Origin: JAQBVV01 sp965249205
GTDB lineage: Bacteria > Acidobacteriota > Vicinamibacteria > Vicinamibacterales > UBA2999
NCBI GenBank assembly: GCA_965249205.1
Contig: CBDFLL010000005.1
Coordinates: 62,001-126,000 of the forward strand
Direction: 5' to 3'
DNA: 64,000 nt
Below are positions 44,800 to 53,630 of the stretch, in pieces; position 1 is the stretch's first letter; each line of letters begins with the position of its first letter. Under the pieces are notes generated by a model. It worked only from the letters and a program-made list of their open reading frames with translations, did not search any database and was not told the DNA's origin. The translations under genes and the position numbers were made by a program.

Positions 44800-46529
44800 T
44801 TAGGCGCCTGAACGAAGACCTTCTCGGCCTCACCCAGGTCCCGGGCAGATGGGGTGAGGATCGTCTTCTCTCCAACCACGAGCTTGTGCCCGGAGCGCAT
44901 CGCCATCCGGACGTCCTCCTCACAGACGAAGTCGGCCACCGGGGCCACCGGGGTCTCCGGCATGTCAACGGCGGCACCGCTTTGGGTAGGGAGTTCCCCA
45001 ACCGCAGCAGGCGAGCCGTCGGCAAATCCCCGTGAGGCCAGAAACGTGTCGATACGCGCGGCCAGTGCCTCGACGGGGATGCCGTTGTGGGCAGACCGAG
45101 CCGGTATCGCCGATTGCGAGACACTGGCGGTCCCAGCCTCGGGACTGGCCACCACGGCGGGGCGGATCTCGTAGGCCAGACGCTTGATATTGAGCAGATG
45201 CCGTGGCGAAATGTTGTCCGACGTGATGTTGCCGCCCCATCCGCCGCACCCGAGGGTCAACGCCGGGTCCAGGCCGGTGGTGAGGCCGATCGAACCGTGG
45301 GTTGTGGGGGTATTGACACAGATTCGGAACGCCGGCTTCTTCAGGCCGAACTGCAGGATGACGTCCTCCGCCTGGGAGTGAATTGACATCGTGTGGCCCA
45401 TGCCGCCATAGCGAAGAACCTGGATGCAGCGCTCGCATCCTTCGAGCCAGTCCTTGACAACGTACCAGGACAGCACGGGCGCCAGCTTTTCGATTGAGAG
45501 CGGATAGTCGCGGCCGACCCCCTTCAGGGGCGCAATGAGCACGCGGGTGTCGGCGGGGACCGACAGCCCAGCCTGGTCGGCGATATCGAGGGCCGATTTC
45601 CCGACGAGAGCAGGGTTCGTTAGCCGCTGCGGGGTGACGAGGCTCGCGGCGAGACTCTGCGTTTCGGCTGCGTTCAGGAAATAGGCTCCGCGGGCCTCGC
45701 ATTCCCGACGCAGTGCCTCGGACACCGGCACGTCCACGATCACCGAATTCGGGGACGAGCAGAGCACGCCGTTGTCAAATGTCTTGCCGACCATGATGTC
45801 GCTTGCGGCCTTCGCGATGTCAGCCGTGCGTTCGACGTAGCAGGGGGCATTGCCTGGGCCGACCCCGTAGGCCGGTTTGCCCGCGCTGTAGGCAGCGCGC
45901 ACGAGCCCCATGCCTCCAGTGGCCAGAATCACCGCGACGTCCCGGTGCTTCATCAGCGCCTGGGTGCCGTCAAGCGTCACTGTCTTCATCCACCCGATGC
46001 TGCCGGATGGCGCACCAGCAGCCGCGGCGGCATCCGCCATGATTTCGACCGTTCGCGTAATGCAGCGTACGGCAGACGGATGGGGGCTGATGATGACGGC
46101 ACAGCGCGCTTTGAGCGCGATTAGCACGTTATAAATGGCCGTCGATGTCGGATTGGTCGACGGTACGATGGCGGCCACGACCCCGAAGGGCTCGGCAATC
46201 TCGACGATCTTTCGATCCTCAACACGGTTCACGACGCCGACGGTGGCGATCGGCCGGATGAACTCGTACACGTGGCGGGACGCAAAGAGGTTCTTTTGGA
46301 TCTTGTCGGCGACGACGCCGTAACCGGTTTCTTCAACCGCCAAACGGGCCAGCGCCTCGGCGTAAGGCGTAACCGCCTCGGCCATGGCCGTGATGATCGC
46401 GTCGATCTGTTCCTGGGAAAGCTCGGCGAGTTGTGTTTGGGCCTGACGGGCGCTACTGGCGAGCACTGCAGCCTCAGACACCGACTGCTCGTCCCTCTCG
46501 GAGCGCTGCCCGGCGTCTTCGACCGGCAC
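44778..46529 (-). CDS. Acylating aldehyde dehydrogenase, microcompartment type
   Basis: 583 residues, GTG start. CoA-acylating dehydrogenases in bacterial microcompartments turn a toxic aldehyde into acyl-CoA. Landmarks: AAIVPSTNPTSTAIYNVLIALK, TGGMGLVRAAYSAGKPAYGVGPGN, catalytic cysteine in FDNGVLCSSPNSVIVD, and GLTTGLDPALTLGCGGWGGN. After about residue 470 there is a 110-residue extension (Ala/Pro-rich linker, then DFVCEEDVRMAMRSGHKLVV and TILTPSARDLGE) that may target it into the shell. The last codons (NADFMGA) come from a repeat element. It starts 2 bp after the shell gene, so they form one operon. Confidence 0.88.
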   Translation of the reverse strand: MPVEDAGQRSERDEQSVSEAAVLASSARQAQTQLAELSQEQIDAIITAMAEAVTPYAEALARLAVEETGYGVVADKIQKNLFASRHVYEFIRPIATVGVVNRVEDRKIVEIAEPFGVVAAIVPSTNPTSTAIYNVLIALKARCAVIISPHPSAVRCITRTVEIMADAAAAAGAPSGSIGWMKTVTLDGTQALMKHRDVAVILATGGMGLVRAAYSAGKPAYGVGPGNAPCYVERTADIAKAASDIMVGKTFDNGVLCSSPNSVIVDVPVSEALRRECEARGAYFLNAAETQSLAASLVTPQRLTNPALVGKSALDIADQAGLSVPADTRVLIAPLKGVGRDYPLSIEKLAPVLSWYVVKDWLEGCERCIQVLRYGGMGHTMSIHSQAEDVILQFGLKKPAFRICVNTPTTHGSIGLTTGLDPALTLGCGGWGGNITSDNISPRHLLNIKRLAYEIRPAVVASPEAGTASVSQSAIPARSAHNGIPVEALAARIDTFLASRGFADGSPAAVGELPTQSGAAVDMPETPVAPVADFVCEEDVRMAMRSGHKLVVGEKTILTPSARDLGEAEKVFVQAPNADFMGA

Positions 46530-46531
46530 GG

Positions 46532-46807
46532 CTAGGCCCTTGGAAGGATTCTTTCGACTTCTGCGTGAGGCCGAGGAATCACATGGACCGACACCAGCTC
46601 GCCTACCCGTCGTGCGGCGGCCGCACCGGCGTCGGTGGCGGCCTTGACAGCACCGACGTCACCTCGCACGAGGACGGTGACGTAGCCGGCGCCGATATAT
46701 TCCTTCCCCACGAGCACGACCTTCGCGCCCTTCACCATCGCATCCGCCGCTTCGATGGATCCGACGAGACCTTTGGTCTCCACCAAGCCGAGCGCATCTG
46801 CTGCCAT
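46532..46807 (-). CDS. BMC-domain microcompartment shell protein (PduA/EutM type hexamer)
   Basis: 91 residues, one BMC domain. Sequence: ALGLVETKGLVGSIEAADAM, KGAKVVLVGKEYIGAGYVTV, LVRGDVGAVKAATDAGAAAARRVG, VHVIPRPHAEVERILP. Such proteins form hexameric tiles of polyhedral enzyme shells, with a small pore for substrates. Here it is followed by its aldehyde dehydrogenase; no pentamer (BMC-P), trimer (BMC-T), phosphotransacylase, alcohol dehydrogenase or signature lyase/aldolase is in the window. Confidence 0.95.
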   Translation of the reverse strand: MAADALGLVETKGLVGSIEAADAMVKGAKVVLVGKEYIGAGYVTVLVRGDVGAVKAATDAGAAAARRVGELVSVHVIPRPHAEVERILPRA

Positions 46808-46879
46808 TGTTGTTAGGGACGAACCGCGTGGCTCGTTGGCGGAACTCTAACACGGATTGCGGGGTATCATGCCGGCACG

Positions 46880-47758
46880 ATGGGTCGAATGTGCGCGTGT
46901 TTCGGACTGCTCGCCGTCGCGGGAGCGGGAGTCGCGTGTTCGGGCGCCGGCGACGGTGCCGAGGCGGTGGCCACGCCGTCGCTGGTGATGCGCGATGCGG
47001 CTGCGGCTGGGAGCCCGGTCGAGATGACATACCGCTTCGAGGTTGCGGCCGACGCGCCGACCTTTGGGGAGGACTACCGAGTCTTCGTGCACTTTCTGGA
47101 CGCCGTTGGTGAGCTGATGTGGACCGACGACCATGATCCCCCCACGCCGACAAGCCAGTGGACGCCAGGATCGGCCGTCGAGTACCCCCGAACGATGTTC
47201 GTTCCCACATTTCCCTACGCCGGACTGACTCGCGTCGAGGTCGGTCTGTTCTCGCCCGCGACAGGCGAGCGGCTGCCGTTGGAGGGCGACACGGCCGGAC
47301 AGCGGTCGTATCAGGTCGCGACCTTCGACATGCGGTTGCAGAGCGAGAACCTCCTTGTCGTATTCGCGGATGGGTGGTACGACGCTGAGACTCCCATTGA
47401 CTCCGAGGGGCCTGAGTGGCGTTGGTCGATGAACGATGCGACGTTGTCCTTCGCCAACCCCGAACGTGACGTGCGCTTCTACTTACAGTTGGATCAGCCC
47501 ACCGCGGCTTTTAGCGAGCCTCAACAGATCGAGGTCCGAGCAGGTTCCGAGGTCGTGGATCGCTTCGTCTTGCCGTCAGCGCTGATGGAGCTTCGGCGCG
47601 TAGACATTCCTGCGAGTGCGTTGGGGGCCGCTGACACGGTCGATCTGACCATCTCGGTCGACCAGACCTTTGTACCAGCGTCGGTACCGGCCCTCAGTAG
47701 CAGTGACTCCCGTGAGTTAGGGGTGCGGGTATTCCGGGCCTTCGTTCAGCCTTCCTAG
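46880..47758 (+). CDS. Putative lipoprotein of unknown function
   Basis: 292 residues. A lipoprotein signal with lipobox (FGLLAVAGAGVACSG) precedes a mainly beta-strand body (for example VEMTYRFEVAADAPTFGEDYRVFVHFLD and VRFYLQLDQPTAAF). The body resembles carbohydrate-binding or Ig-like sandwich folds but I recognise no family. It is divergent from the shell-protein gene, about 70 bp away. Confidence 0.72.
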   Translation: MGRMCACFGLLAVAGAGVACSGAGDGAEAVATPSLVMRDAAAAGSPVEMTYRFEVAADAPTFGEDYRVFVHFLDAVGELMWTDDHDPPTPTSQWTPGSAVEYPRTMFVPTFPYAGLTRVEVGLFSPATGERLPLEGDTAGQRSYQVATFDMRLQSENLLVVFADGWYDAETPIDSEGPEWRWSMNDATLSFANPERDVRFYLQLDQPTAAFSEPQQIEVRAGSEVVDRFVLPSALMELRRVDIPASALGAADTVDLTISVDQTFVPASVPALSSSDSRELGVRVFRAFVQPS

Positions 47759-47844
47759 CACCTGTACTCGGTGTCCCGCGTCGCGCCGAGACGAGCGGTG
47801 CGCCTCGCGGGCACGGCGCTATGACTGAGCGTACCGGCTTTTGT

Positions 47845-47855
47845 GGGGGGGGGGG
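47845..47855 (+). repeat. Homopolymeric G11 tract
   Basis: Eleven consecutive G residues about 110 bp upstream of the gspF gene, in its probable promoter region. A slippage-prone tract, or a sequencing artefact. Confidence 0.4.
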
Positions 47856-47967
47856 AGCATTGCGCTTAACACTCTGGGTGGAGGGTTTTTACACATCTGG
47901 ACCCGGCCGCTGGGGCCTTCTGCTGGTCTAACCGATAGATAGAGACAGGGTATGCCACACTGGTTCG

Positions 47968-49176
47968 ATGGAATTTCGCTGTAGGCTCGGTACGCCAGGA
48001 GGCGAGATCGTCGAGGGCGTGTACGTCGCCGAGAGCGAATCGCGCCTGAGGCACGATCTGGAGGAGAAAGGGCTGTACGTCCTGTCTCTGCAGGCGCGCG
48101 GTTCCTTCTCGTGGCTGGCGTTTGGCGGAGGGCGACGGCGGGTGACCAGGCAGGAGTTTCTGGTGTTCAACCAGGAGCTGGCCACGTTGCTGAAGGCTGG
48201 AATGCCGCTGGTTCAGTCGCTCGATATCCTCCGCGAGCGCGTGTCGAACCCGGGATTTAAAGCGGTGCTCGATGGCGTGCATGAAAAGGTCAAGGCGGGC
48301 ACCGCCTTGTCCGAGGCGTTTGGCGAGCACACCGACGTTTTTCCGGCAGTCTACTCGGCGTCTCTCACGGCGGGTGAACGCAGCGGAAACCTCGACGAGG
48401 TGATCCGGCGATACGTCGCCTACGAGAAGTTGATTGGCGCCGTCAGGCGCCGGACGATCTCGGCGCTGATCTATCCAGCCATTCTCGTGACATTGATGAT
48501 CGGCCTCATCGGGATCATCGTCCTGCGTGTAGTGCCCGCGTTCTCGGGCTTTTACTCCACCTTTAACCGTGAACTCCCACTGTCGACACGCATTATCGTG
48601 GGCGTGTCCGACACACTGCTGGCCAACTTCTGGCCTCTGGTGCTTGTCGGTCTTGCGGTTGGTCTGGCTGCGGCGGCGTGGCTTCGGCATCCCGGGCAGC
48701 GCGCACGCCTCGATCACATTCTGCTGACGCTTCCGTGGGCCGGCGCGACCGTCCGCAAGTTCGCGACGTCGCAGCTTGCGCGGACAGTCGCCACCTTGCT
48801 TGGCGGTGGCATCGCGCTTGTGCATGCGCTCGAGATCGCCGGCTCGGCGATGACGAACCGCCACCTCGCCGTCGAGATTCAGGGCGTGACCCGGCGCGTC
48901 CAGGAGGGCGAAAGCTTCGCGTCGGCGCTCCGGGCGCGAGGGGTGTTTACTGATGTGGCGATCAAGATGGTCGAAGTTGGGGAGTCGACGGGCGCGCTGC
49001 AGGAGATGTTGAACAGTCTGGCTGATTTCTACGATGAGGAAATCGAGACCGAGGTCGCGCGCTTCATCACCCTGATTGAGCCCATTATCCTGGTGGTGAT
49101 GGGCGTGGTGATCGCTGCCGTGGTACTGGCCCTGTACATGCCACTGTTCGAGTTGAGCTCGGTGATCGGCGGATAG
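47968..49176 (+). CDS. gspF: Type II secretion / type IV pilus inner-membrane platform protein (GspF/PilC)
   Basis: 402 residues, full length. Two GspF domains, each a helical bundle with membrane helices: YPAILVTLMIGLIGIIVLRVVPAFSGFY near the middle, then LVLVGLAVGLAAAAWL, and the terminal PIILVVMGVVIAAVVLALYMPLFEL. The motifs LLKAGMPLVQSLDIL and LLGGGIALVHALEIA are the repeated signature. This is the platform on which the GspE ATPase works. First gene of the pilus-like operon. Confidence 0.92.
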   Translation: MEFRCRLGTPGGEIVEGVYVAESESRLRHDLEEKGLYVLSLQARGSFSWLAFGGGRRRVTRQEFLVFNQELATLLKAGMPLVQSLDILRERVSNPGFKAVLDGVHEKVKAGTALSEAFGEHTDVFPAVYSASLTAGERSGNLDEVIRRYVAYEKLIGAVRRRTISALIYPAILVTLMIGLIGIIVLRVVPAFSGFYSTFNRELPLSTRIIVGVSDTLLANFWPLVLVGLAVGLAAAAWLRHPGQRARLDHILLTLPWAGATVRKFATSQLARTVATLLGGGIALVHALEIAGSAMTNRHLAVEIQGVTRRVQEGESFASALRARGVFTDVAIKMVEVGESTGALQEMLNSLADFYDEEIETEVARFITLIEPIILVVMGVVIAAVVLALYMPLFELSSVIGG

Positions 49177-49242
49177 ACCAGGAGGCTGCGCGCCGGACGA
49201 AGCACCCGCCACTGGCGGCATAATTGAACAGGAGTATATAAG

Positions 49243-50898
49243 GTGGGCTCTCACGCCCGCCCGGACAGCATGGCGACAGTGGAACCGACTCAAACGATTG
49301 CTGAGGCTCCGGAGGACTATTCCGCCGAGGTGGCACGCGCGCGCGCGCTGGCGGAGCGCTATCGCCAGGAATACGTCGAGATGGACGACTTCCGGATTGA
49401 TCAGGAGCTGTTCCGGGCGATTCCAGCCGACCTGATGCTGCGATATGGCTTCGTGCCGTACCGGCGCGAGGGGCAGTCACTTGTGATCGTCGTCTCCGAC
49501 CCGACCGATCTGCCGATGATCGACGAGTTGAGCGTGGTGCTGGGCACGCCGGTCAAGGTCACGGTCGGTGCACCATCGGCTATCCAGTCGATCCTGAAGA
49601 AGAGTGAGAGCTCGCAGCGCGTCCTTGAGGATGCGACGGAGGGCTTCGAGCTGCAGGTGCTGAAGGACGACGAGGGTGGAGAAGAGGACCTGACGGTTGA
49701 ACGGCTGACGAGTGACGTCAGTCCGATCATCCGGCTGGTTGATTCAACCATCTACACGGGGATCCAGCGGCGGGCCAGCGACATTCATATCGAGACCGGC
49801 GACGACGCGGTACATGTCAAATACAGAATCGACGGCGTGCTCCAGCCGGCAATGCGCCCGATCGCGAAACATTTCCATAGCTCGATCGTCTCGCGCATCA
49901 AAGTCATGGCGGAACTCGACATCGCCGAAAAGCGTGTGCCGCAGGACGGCCGCTTCAAGGTCCGGATGCCAGGCAAGACGATCGACTTCCGAGTCTCGGT
50001 CATGCCGAGCGCACACGGCGAAGACGTCGTCATCCGTATTCTGGACAAGGAGTCGATCAGCGAGCAGTTCACCGAACTCAGGCTTGACATCCTCGGACTC
50101 GCGGAGAGTGAGCTCACGCGCTTCAGAAAGTACATCCGCGAACCGTACGGCATGGTGCTGGTCACTGGACCAACCGGTTCTGGAAAAACCACCACCCTGT
50201 ACGCGGCGCTCTCCGAGATCCGCTCGGTCGAGGACAAGATCATCACGATCGAAGATCCCGTTGAGTATCAGTTGCGCGGCACTACCCAGATCCCCATCAA
50301 CGAAAAGAAGGGCCTCACCTTCGCTCGCGGGCTTCGGTCCATCCTGCGGCATGACCCTGACAAGATCATGGTCGGTGAGATACGAGATTCCGAGACTGCA
50401 CAGATCGCCATCCAGTCTGCGTTAACCGGTCACCTCGTTTTCACCACGGTTCACGCGAATAACGTGGTCGACGTGCTCGGCCGCTTCCTGAATATGGGCG
50501 TCGAGCCGTATCAGTTTGTTTCCGCGCTCAACTGCGTGATGGCGCAGCGGCTCGTCAGGCTCATCTGTCCGGAGTGCAAGCGTCCGGTGGGCGTCGATCG
50601 CGGGTTGCTTGAGGAATCTGCGCTCGATCCTACGCTCGCCGACACACATCAGTTCTTCGAAGGGGCGGGATGCCTGGAGTGCGGCGGCACGGGCTTCAAA
50701 GGGCGTACCGCGATCTGCGAACTGCTCGATCTCTCAGATCACATCCGTGAGATGATCCTTGAGCGAAGACCCAATTCAGAAATCAAGAGGGCAGCGCGCG
50801 AAGAAGGGATGCGCTTCCTCCGCGAATCGGCCGTCGAGGCTGTGCTGCTCGGTCGGACGACGTTGCGGGAGATCAATAAGGTGACCTTCGTCGAATGA
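49243..50898 (+). CDS. gspE: GspE/PilB-type assembly ATPase
   Basis: 551 residues. Powers pseudopilin assembly. Order: N1/GspE_N-like region, N2 domain (SDIHIETGDDAVHVKYRIDG), Walker A TGPTGSGKTTTLYA, Asp box IITIEDPVEYQL, Walker B IMVGEIRDSETAQIA, His box VFTTVHANN. The C-terminal metal-binding loop has tetracysteine pairs CPECKRP and CLECGGTGFKGRT, as in PilB/GspE. The GTG at 49243 is preferred because AGGAG lies upstream; the later ATG at 49270 has none. Its last bases overlap pilM. Confidence 0.95.
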   Translation: MGSHARPDSMATVEPTQTIAEAPEDYSAEVARARALAERYRQEYVEMDDFRIDQELFRAIPADLMLRYGFVPYRREGQSLVIVVSDPTDLPMIDELSVVLGTPVKVTVGAPSAIQSILKKSESSQRVLEDATEGFELQVLKDDEGGEEDLTVERLTSDVSPIIRLVDSTIYTGIQRRASDIHIETGDDAVHVKYRIDGVLQPAMRPIAKHFHSSIVSRIKVMAELDIAEKRVPQDGRFKVRMPGKTIDFRVSVMPSAHGEDVVIRILDKESISEQFTELRLDILGLAESELTRFRKYIREPYGMVLVTGPTGSGKTTTLYAALSEIRSVEDKIITIEDPVEYQLRGTTQIPINEKKGLTFARGLRSILRHDPDKIMVGEIRDSETAQIAIQSALTGHLVFTTVHANNVVDVLGRFLNMGVEPYQFVSALNCVMAQRLVRLICPECKRPVGVDRGLLEESALDPTLADTHQFFEGAGCLECGGTGFKGRTAICELLDLSDHIREMILERRPNSEIKRAAREEGMRFLRESAVEAVLLGRTTLREINKVTFVE

Positions 50899-51869
50899 AT
50901 CTGCTTGCCTCCTGGCTGGCGAGCCCGCCGCCCGACGCGGCCGTCGAGATCGCGCCGACGCACGTGTCGGCCGCGACGGTGGCATCACGGGGTTCGAGTG
51001 GTGCTGGCGTTGCCGTGCGTTCGTACGCGGTGGAGGCCCTATCGTCCGGCGCGGTCACCGCGTCGATCGGAGCCCACAACATCGTTGACCGGCCAGCTGT
51101 CACGGCAGCCGTGCGCACGGTGCTGGAGCGGTTGGAGACCCGCACGGCTCGTGTGGCGCTTGTGATTCCCGATCTTGCTGCGAAGGTGTCGTTGATCCGT
51201 TTTGATGACGTGCCCGCGCGTCGCGACGATCTCGATCAGCTCGTCCGCTGGCAAGTGCGTAAGTCTGCGCCGTTCCCCATCGATGACGCGTGCGTCACGT
51301 ATAGTCCCGGCGCTCGCGGTGCCGACGGTGGCGCGGAGTTCGTAGTGGCGCTGGCTCGACGTGACATCGTGGAGGAGTACGAAGGGGTGTGCGCGGACGC
51401 GGGCACGTACGCCGGCCTCGTCGATCTGAGCACGTTTTCGCTGCTCAACCTTGTGCTCGGGTCGCCGAGTACCTCGACGTCGGATTGCCTGGCCGTGCAT
51501 GTGCGCCCGGAATACACGTCGATTGCGATCGTGCGCGGCGGGGACGTCGTCTTCTTCCGAAACCGTCCTGAAGGTGGCGATGAGACGCTGGCGGACCTGG
51601 TACACCAGACCGCGATGTATTACCAGGATCGACTGTCCGGCGAGGGTTTCACTCGTGTGCTGCTTGGCGGCAACGGGCGGGAGCCCGGGGCGGTGGACCT
51701 GGCGCGGCATAACCTTGAGGAACGCCTCGGCGGGACGGTCGAACCGATCGATTCATCCATCGTTGAGGGCGTGTCAGCCCGTATCGGTACCTCCGGCGCG
51801 GTGGCGGATCTTCTCGCGCCTCTGGCGGGAATACTGCTGCGTACGCAACAGGAAGCTGTGGGCGTCTGA
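50895..51869 (+). CDS. pilM: PilM-like actin-fold assembly protein
   Basis: 324 residues, ATGA overlap with gspE. An FtsA/PilM-type fold: RVALVIPDLAAKVSLIRFDD, then LVRWQVRKSAPFPIDDACVTY, VVALARRDIVEEYEG, CLAVHVRPEYTSIAIVRGG and VLLGGNGREPGAV. PilM is cytoplasmic and binds the N-terminus of PilN, linking the ATPase to the periplasmic alignment complex. The overlap with pilN confirms that complex. Confidence 0.88.
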   Translation: MNLLASWLASPPPDAAVEIAPTHVSAATVASRGSSGAGVAVRSYAVEALSSGAVTASIGAHNIVDRPAVTAAVRTVLERLETRTARVALVIPDLAAKVSLIRFDDVPARRDDLDQLVRWQVRKSAPFPIDDACVTYSPGARGADGGAEFVVALARRDIVEEYEGVCADAGTYAGLVDLSTFSLLNLVLGSPSTSTSDCLAVHVRPEYTSIAIVRGGDVVFFRNRPEGGDETLADLVHQTAMYYQDRLSGEGFTRVLLGGNGREPGAVDLARHNLEERLGGTVEPIDSSIVEGVSARIGTSGAVADLLAPLAGILLRTQQEAVGV

Positions 51870-52486
51870 TGCTTCGAACGAACCTGTCGACGCGACCCTT
51901 TTACAACGTGCGCGCGGTACACGTGGCGCTCGGCGCGGCCGGAATCATCCTGCTGGGCGCGGGGCTGTTCAACGCCGCTCGGTTGGTCGATCTCGGCATG
52001 AATCAGGAGTCGCTCGGGGCCAGAGCGGCGGAGGCCGAAAACGAAGCGACGCAATTGCGGATCGAGGCGCAACGAATGCTGGCGCAGATCAACGCGCAGG
52101 AACTCGAGGTCGTTGCCAGTGCGGCGCGCGAAGCGAACGCGATTATCGACCAGCGTGCGTTCTCCTGGACGGCGCTCTTTGAGCGGTTCGAAGCCACACT
52201 GCCAGCCAACGTACGGATCACGGCCGTTCAGCCGCGACTCGAACGCACGGGGGATTTCGTCGTGGCGATCGGCGTTCAGGCGCGGCGAGCCGAGGACCTG
52301 GACATCTTCGTCGAAACACTAGAAGCGGGCGCTGGATTTCGCGACGCGCTCGCGATCCAGACGCAGACAGACAGCGAGGGTCTGATCGAGGCGATCGTTG
52401 AGGGCGTGTATGCGCCGGCGCCTGATGACATAGGGGTGACGTCGCCGGATCCCTTGGCGGCTGCCCCGGAGGGCGGGGGGGTATGA
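51869..52486 (+). CDS. pilN: PilN-like alignment-complex protein
   Basis: 205 residues. The N-terminal LRTNLSTRPFYNVR is the family's PilM-binding segment (NLxxRPFYNxR). A single membrane helix (VALGAAGIILLGAGLF) is followed by a short coiled coil (about 45-85) and a ferredoxin-like periplasmic domain. It starts on the stop codon of pilM. Confidence 0.87.
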   Translation: MLRTNLSTRPFYNVRAVHVALGAAGIILLGAGLFNAARLVDLGMNQESLGARAAEAENEATQLRIEAQRMLAQINAQELEVVASAAREANAIIDQRAFSWTALFERFEATLPANVRITAVQPRLERTGDFVVAIGVQARRAEDLDIFVETLEAGAGFRDALAIQTQTDSEGLIEAIVEGVYAPAPDDIGVTSPDPLAAAPEGGGV

Positions 52487-53073
52487 CCGATTCAACCCAC
52501 GGCGTGCCCCTTCTGCGGCGCGTCGCGGCGGACCATCGCCGGATTCTCCTGGTGTTGGGGCTGGTCTGCGTCGTCAACGTGCTCGTGTACGCGCTGCTGG
52601 TCTACCCGCTGTCCCAGCAGGTCGCCAACGTCGAGCAGCGCGATCAGGCTGCCGACCTGGCGCTGACGGAAGCCCGACTGGAGCACGCGCGTGCCTCAGG
52701 CACGCTGACCGGCAAGGCCAGGGCTTCAGCTGAGCTGGAAACCTTCTACAGCGATGTGCTCCCGCGCGACTTGGCAGGGGCGCGTCGACTGACGTTTCTC
52801 CGCTTGGCGCAGCTTGCGCGAGACACCAACCTGCAGTACGAGCGCGCGTCCTACGAACCAGACACCGAAGACGGTAGCGCGTTGACGCGGCTTCAGATCC
52901 AGATGGTGCTTTTGGGTGCATACGCCGACATGCGTGACTTCATGTACCGGCTCGAAACCGCTCCCGACTTCGTGGTGATCGACAACGTGGAACTGGACGA
53001 AGACAGCGCGGGAGGCGGTTCCCTCGTGGTGACGTTGGACTTATCCACCTACTACATGGGGGGCACCCCGTGA
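52483..53073 (+). CDS. pilO: PilO-like alignment-complex protein
   Basis: 196 residues. One membrane helix (RRILLVLGLVCVVNVLVYALLV) is followed by a coiled coil and a periplasmic domain with YADMRDFMYRLETAPDFVVIDNVEL, typical of PilO. It would pair with PilN. The gene overlaps pilN by 4 bp and the next gene by 4 bp. Confidence 0.85.
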   Translation: MTDSTHGVPLLRRVAADHRRILLVLGLVCVVNVLVYALLVYPLSQQVANVEQRDQAADLALTEARLEHARASGTLTGKARASAELETFYSDVLPRDLAGARRLTFLRLAQLARDTNLQYERASYEPDTEDGSALTRLQIQMVLLGAYADMRDFMYRLETAPDFVVIDNVELDEDSAGGGSLVVTLDLSTYYMGGTP

Positions 53074-53630
53074 CCGTACCTTCGGTCCGTACAGTCGGCA
53101 CGGCTGGCGCGGCCGTGGTCCTCCTTGTCGCGCTGACAACGATGCTCCGCGACGACGCGGGAGGGACGGATGCGACGCCGCCGCCTCTTGCCGGCGACCG
53201 GGCGACTGCGCCCAGCGACGCGCCCGTCGTAGATGTCAAACTCGACGCGTTGCAGCGGGCACGGCCGGACATCGGTGAGGCCCAGCGCAACCTGTTCCGT
53301 TTTCAGGCCCCACCGGCGGTGCCGAGCCAGCCGACGCTCCTGCCGCCCCTGGCGCCTGGGCCGTCGGCGGTACGGGAGACACCCATTCCCGGGCCTGCTG
53401 GCCCCGCGCCCCCGCCCCCTATCCCGATCAAGTTCATCGGACTCGCTGGTGCGCCAGGGCCCGAAGGGCAGGTCGTCTTCTTCAGCGATGGACGCGGGCA
53501 CGTTTTTTTTGGGAAGGAAGGCGATATCATCGAAGGGCGCTACAGAGTGTTGAAGGTCAGCCCCAGCGCGGCGGAACTCGCATATCTCGACGGACGCGGC
53601 CGCCAGACCATCCGTCTTTCAGGACAATGA
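53070..53630 (+). CDS. PilP/GspC-like periplasmic linker protein
   Basis: 186 residues, GTG start. An N-terminal membrane anchor (AGAAVVLLVALTTML), a proline-rich linker (PPLAPGPSAVRETPIPGP, PAPPPPIP), then a small beta domain IKFIGLAGAPGPEGQVVFFSDGRGHVFFGKEGDII, like the secretin-binding domains of PilP and GspC. The motif ARPDIGEAQRNLFRF before the linker is also seen in related acidobacterial operons by my recollection. Placed between pilO and the secretin, as expected of PilP. Confidence 0.75.
   Translation: MTVPSVRTVGTAGAAVVLLVALTTMLRDDAGGTDATPPPLAGDRATAPSDAPVVDVKLDALQRARPDIGEAQRNLFRFQAPPAVPSQPTLLPPLAPGPSAVRETPIPGPAGPAPPPPIPIKFIGLAGAPGPEGQVVFFSDGRGHVFFGKEGDIIEGRYRVLKVSPSAAELAYLDGRGRQTIRLSGQ

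Noticed and set aside
46880..47758. Member of the microcompartment locus
   Set aside because: It is divergent, encodes a lipoprotein and would be outside the cytoplasm, so it is unlikely to be part of the BMC.
47866..49293. 475-codon minus-strand frame opposite gspF
   Set aside because: The plus strand encodes a full GspF with membrane helices; the opposite frame has no family resemblance.
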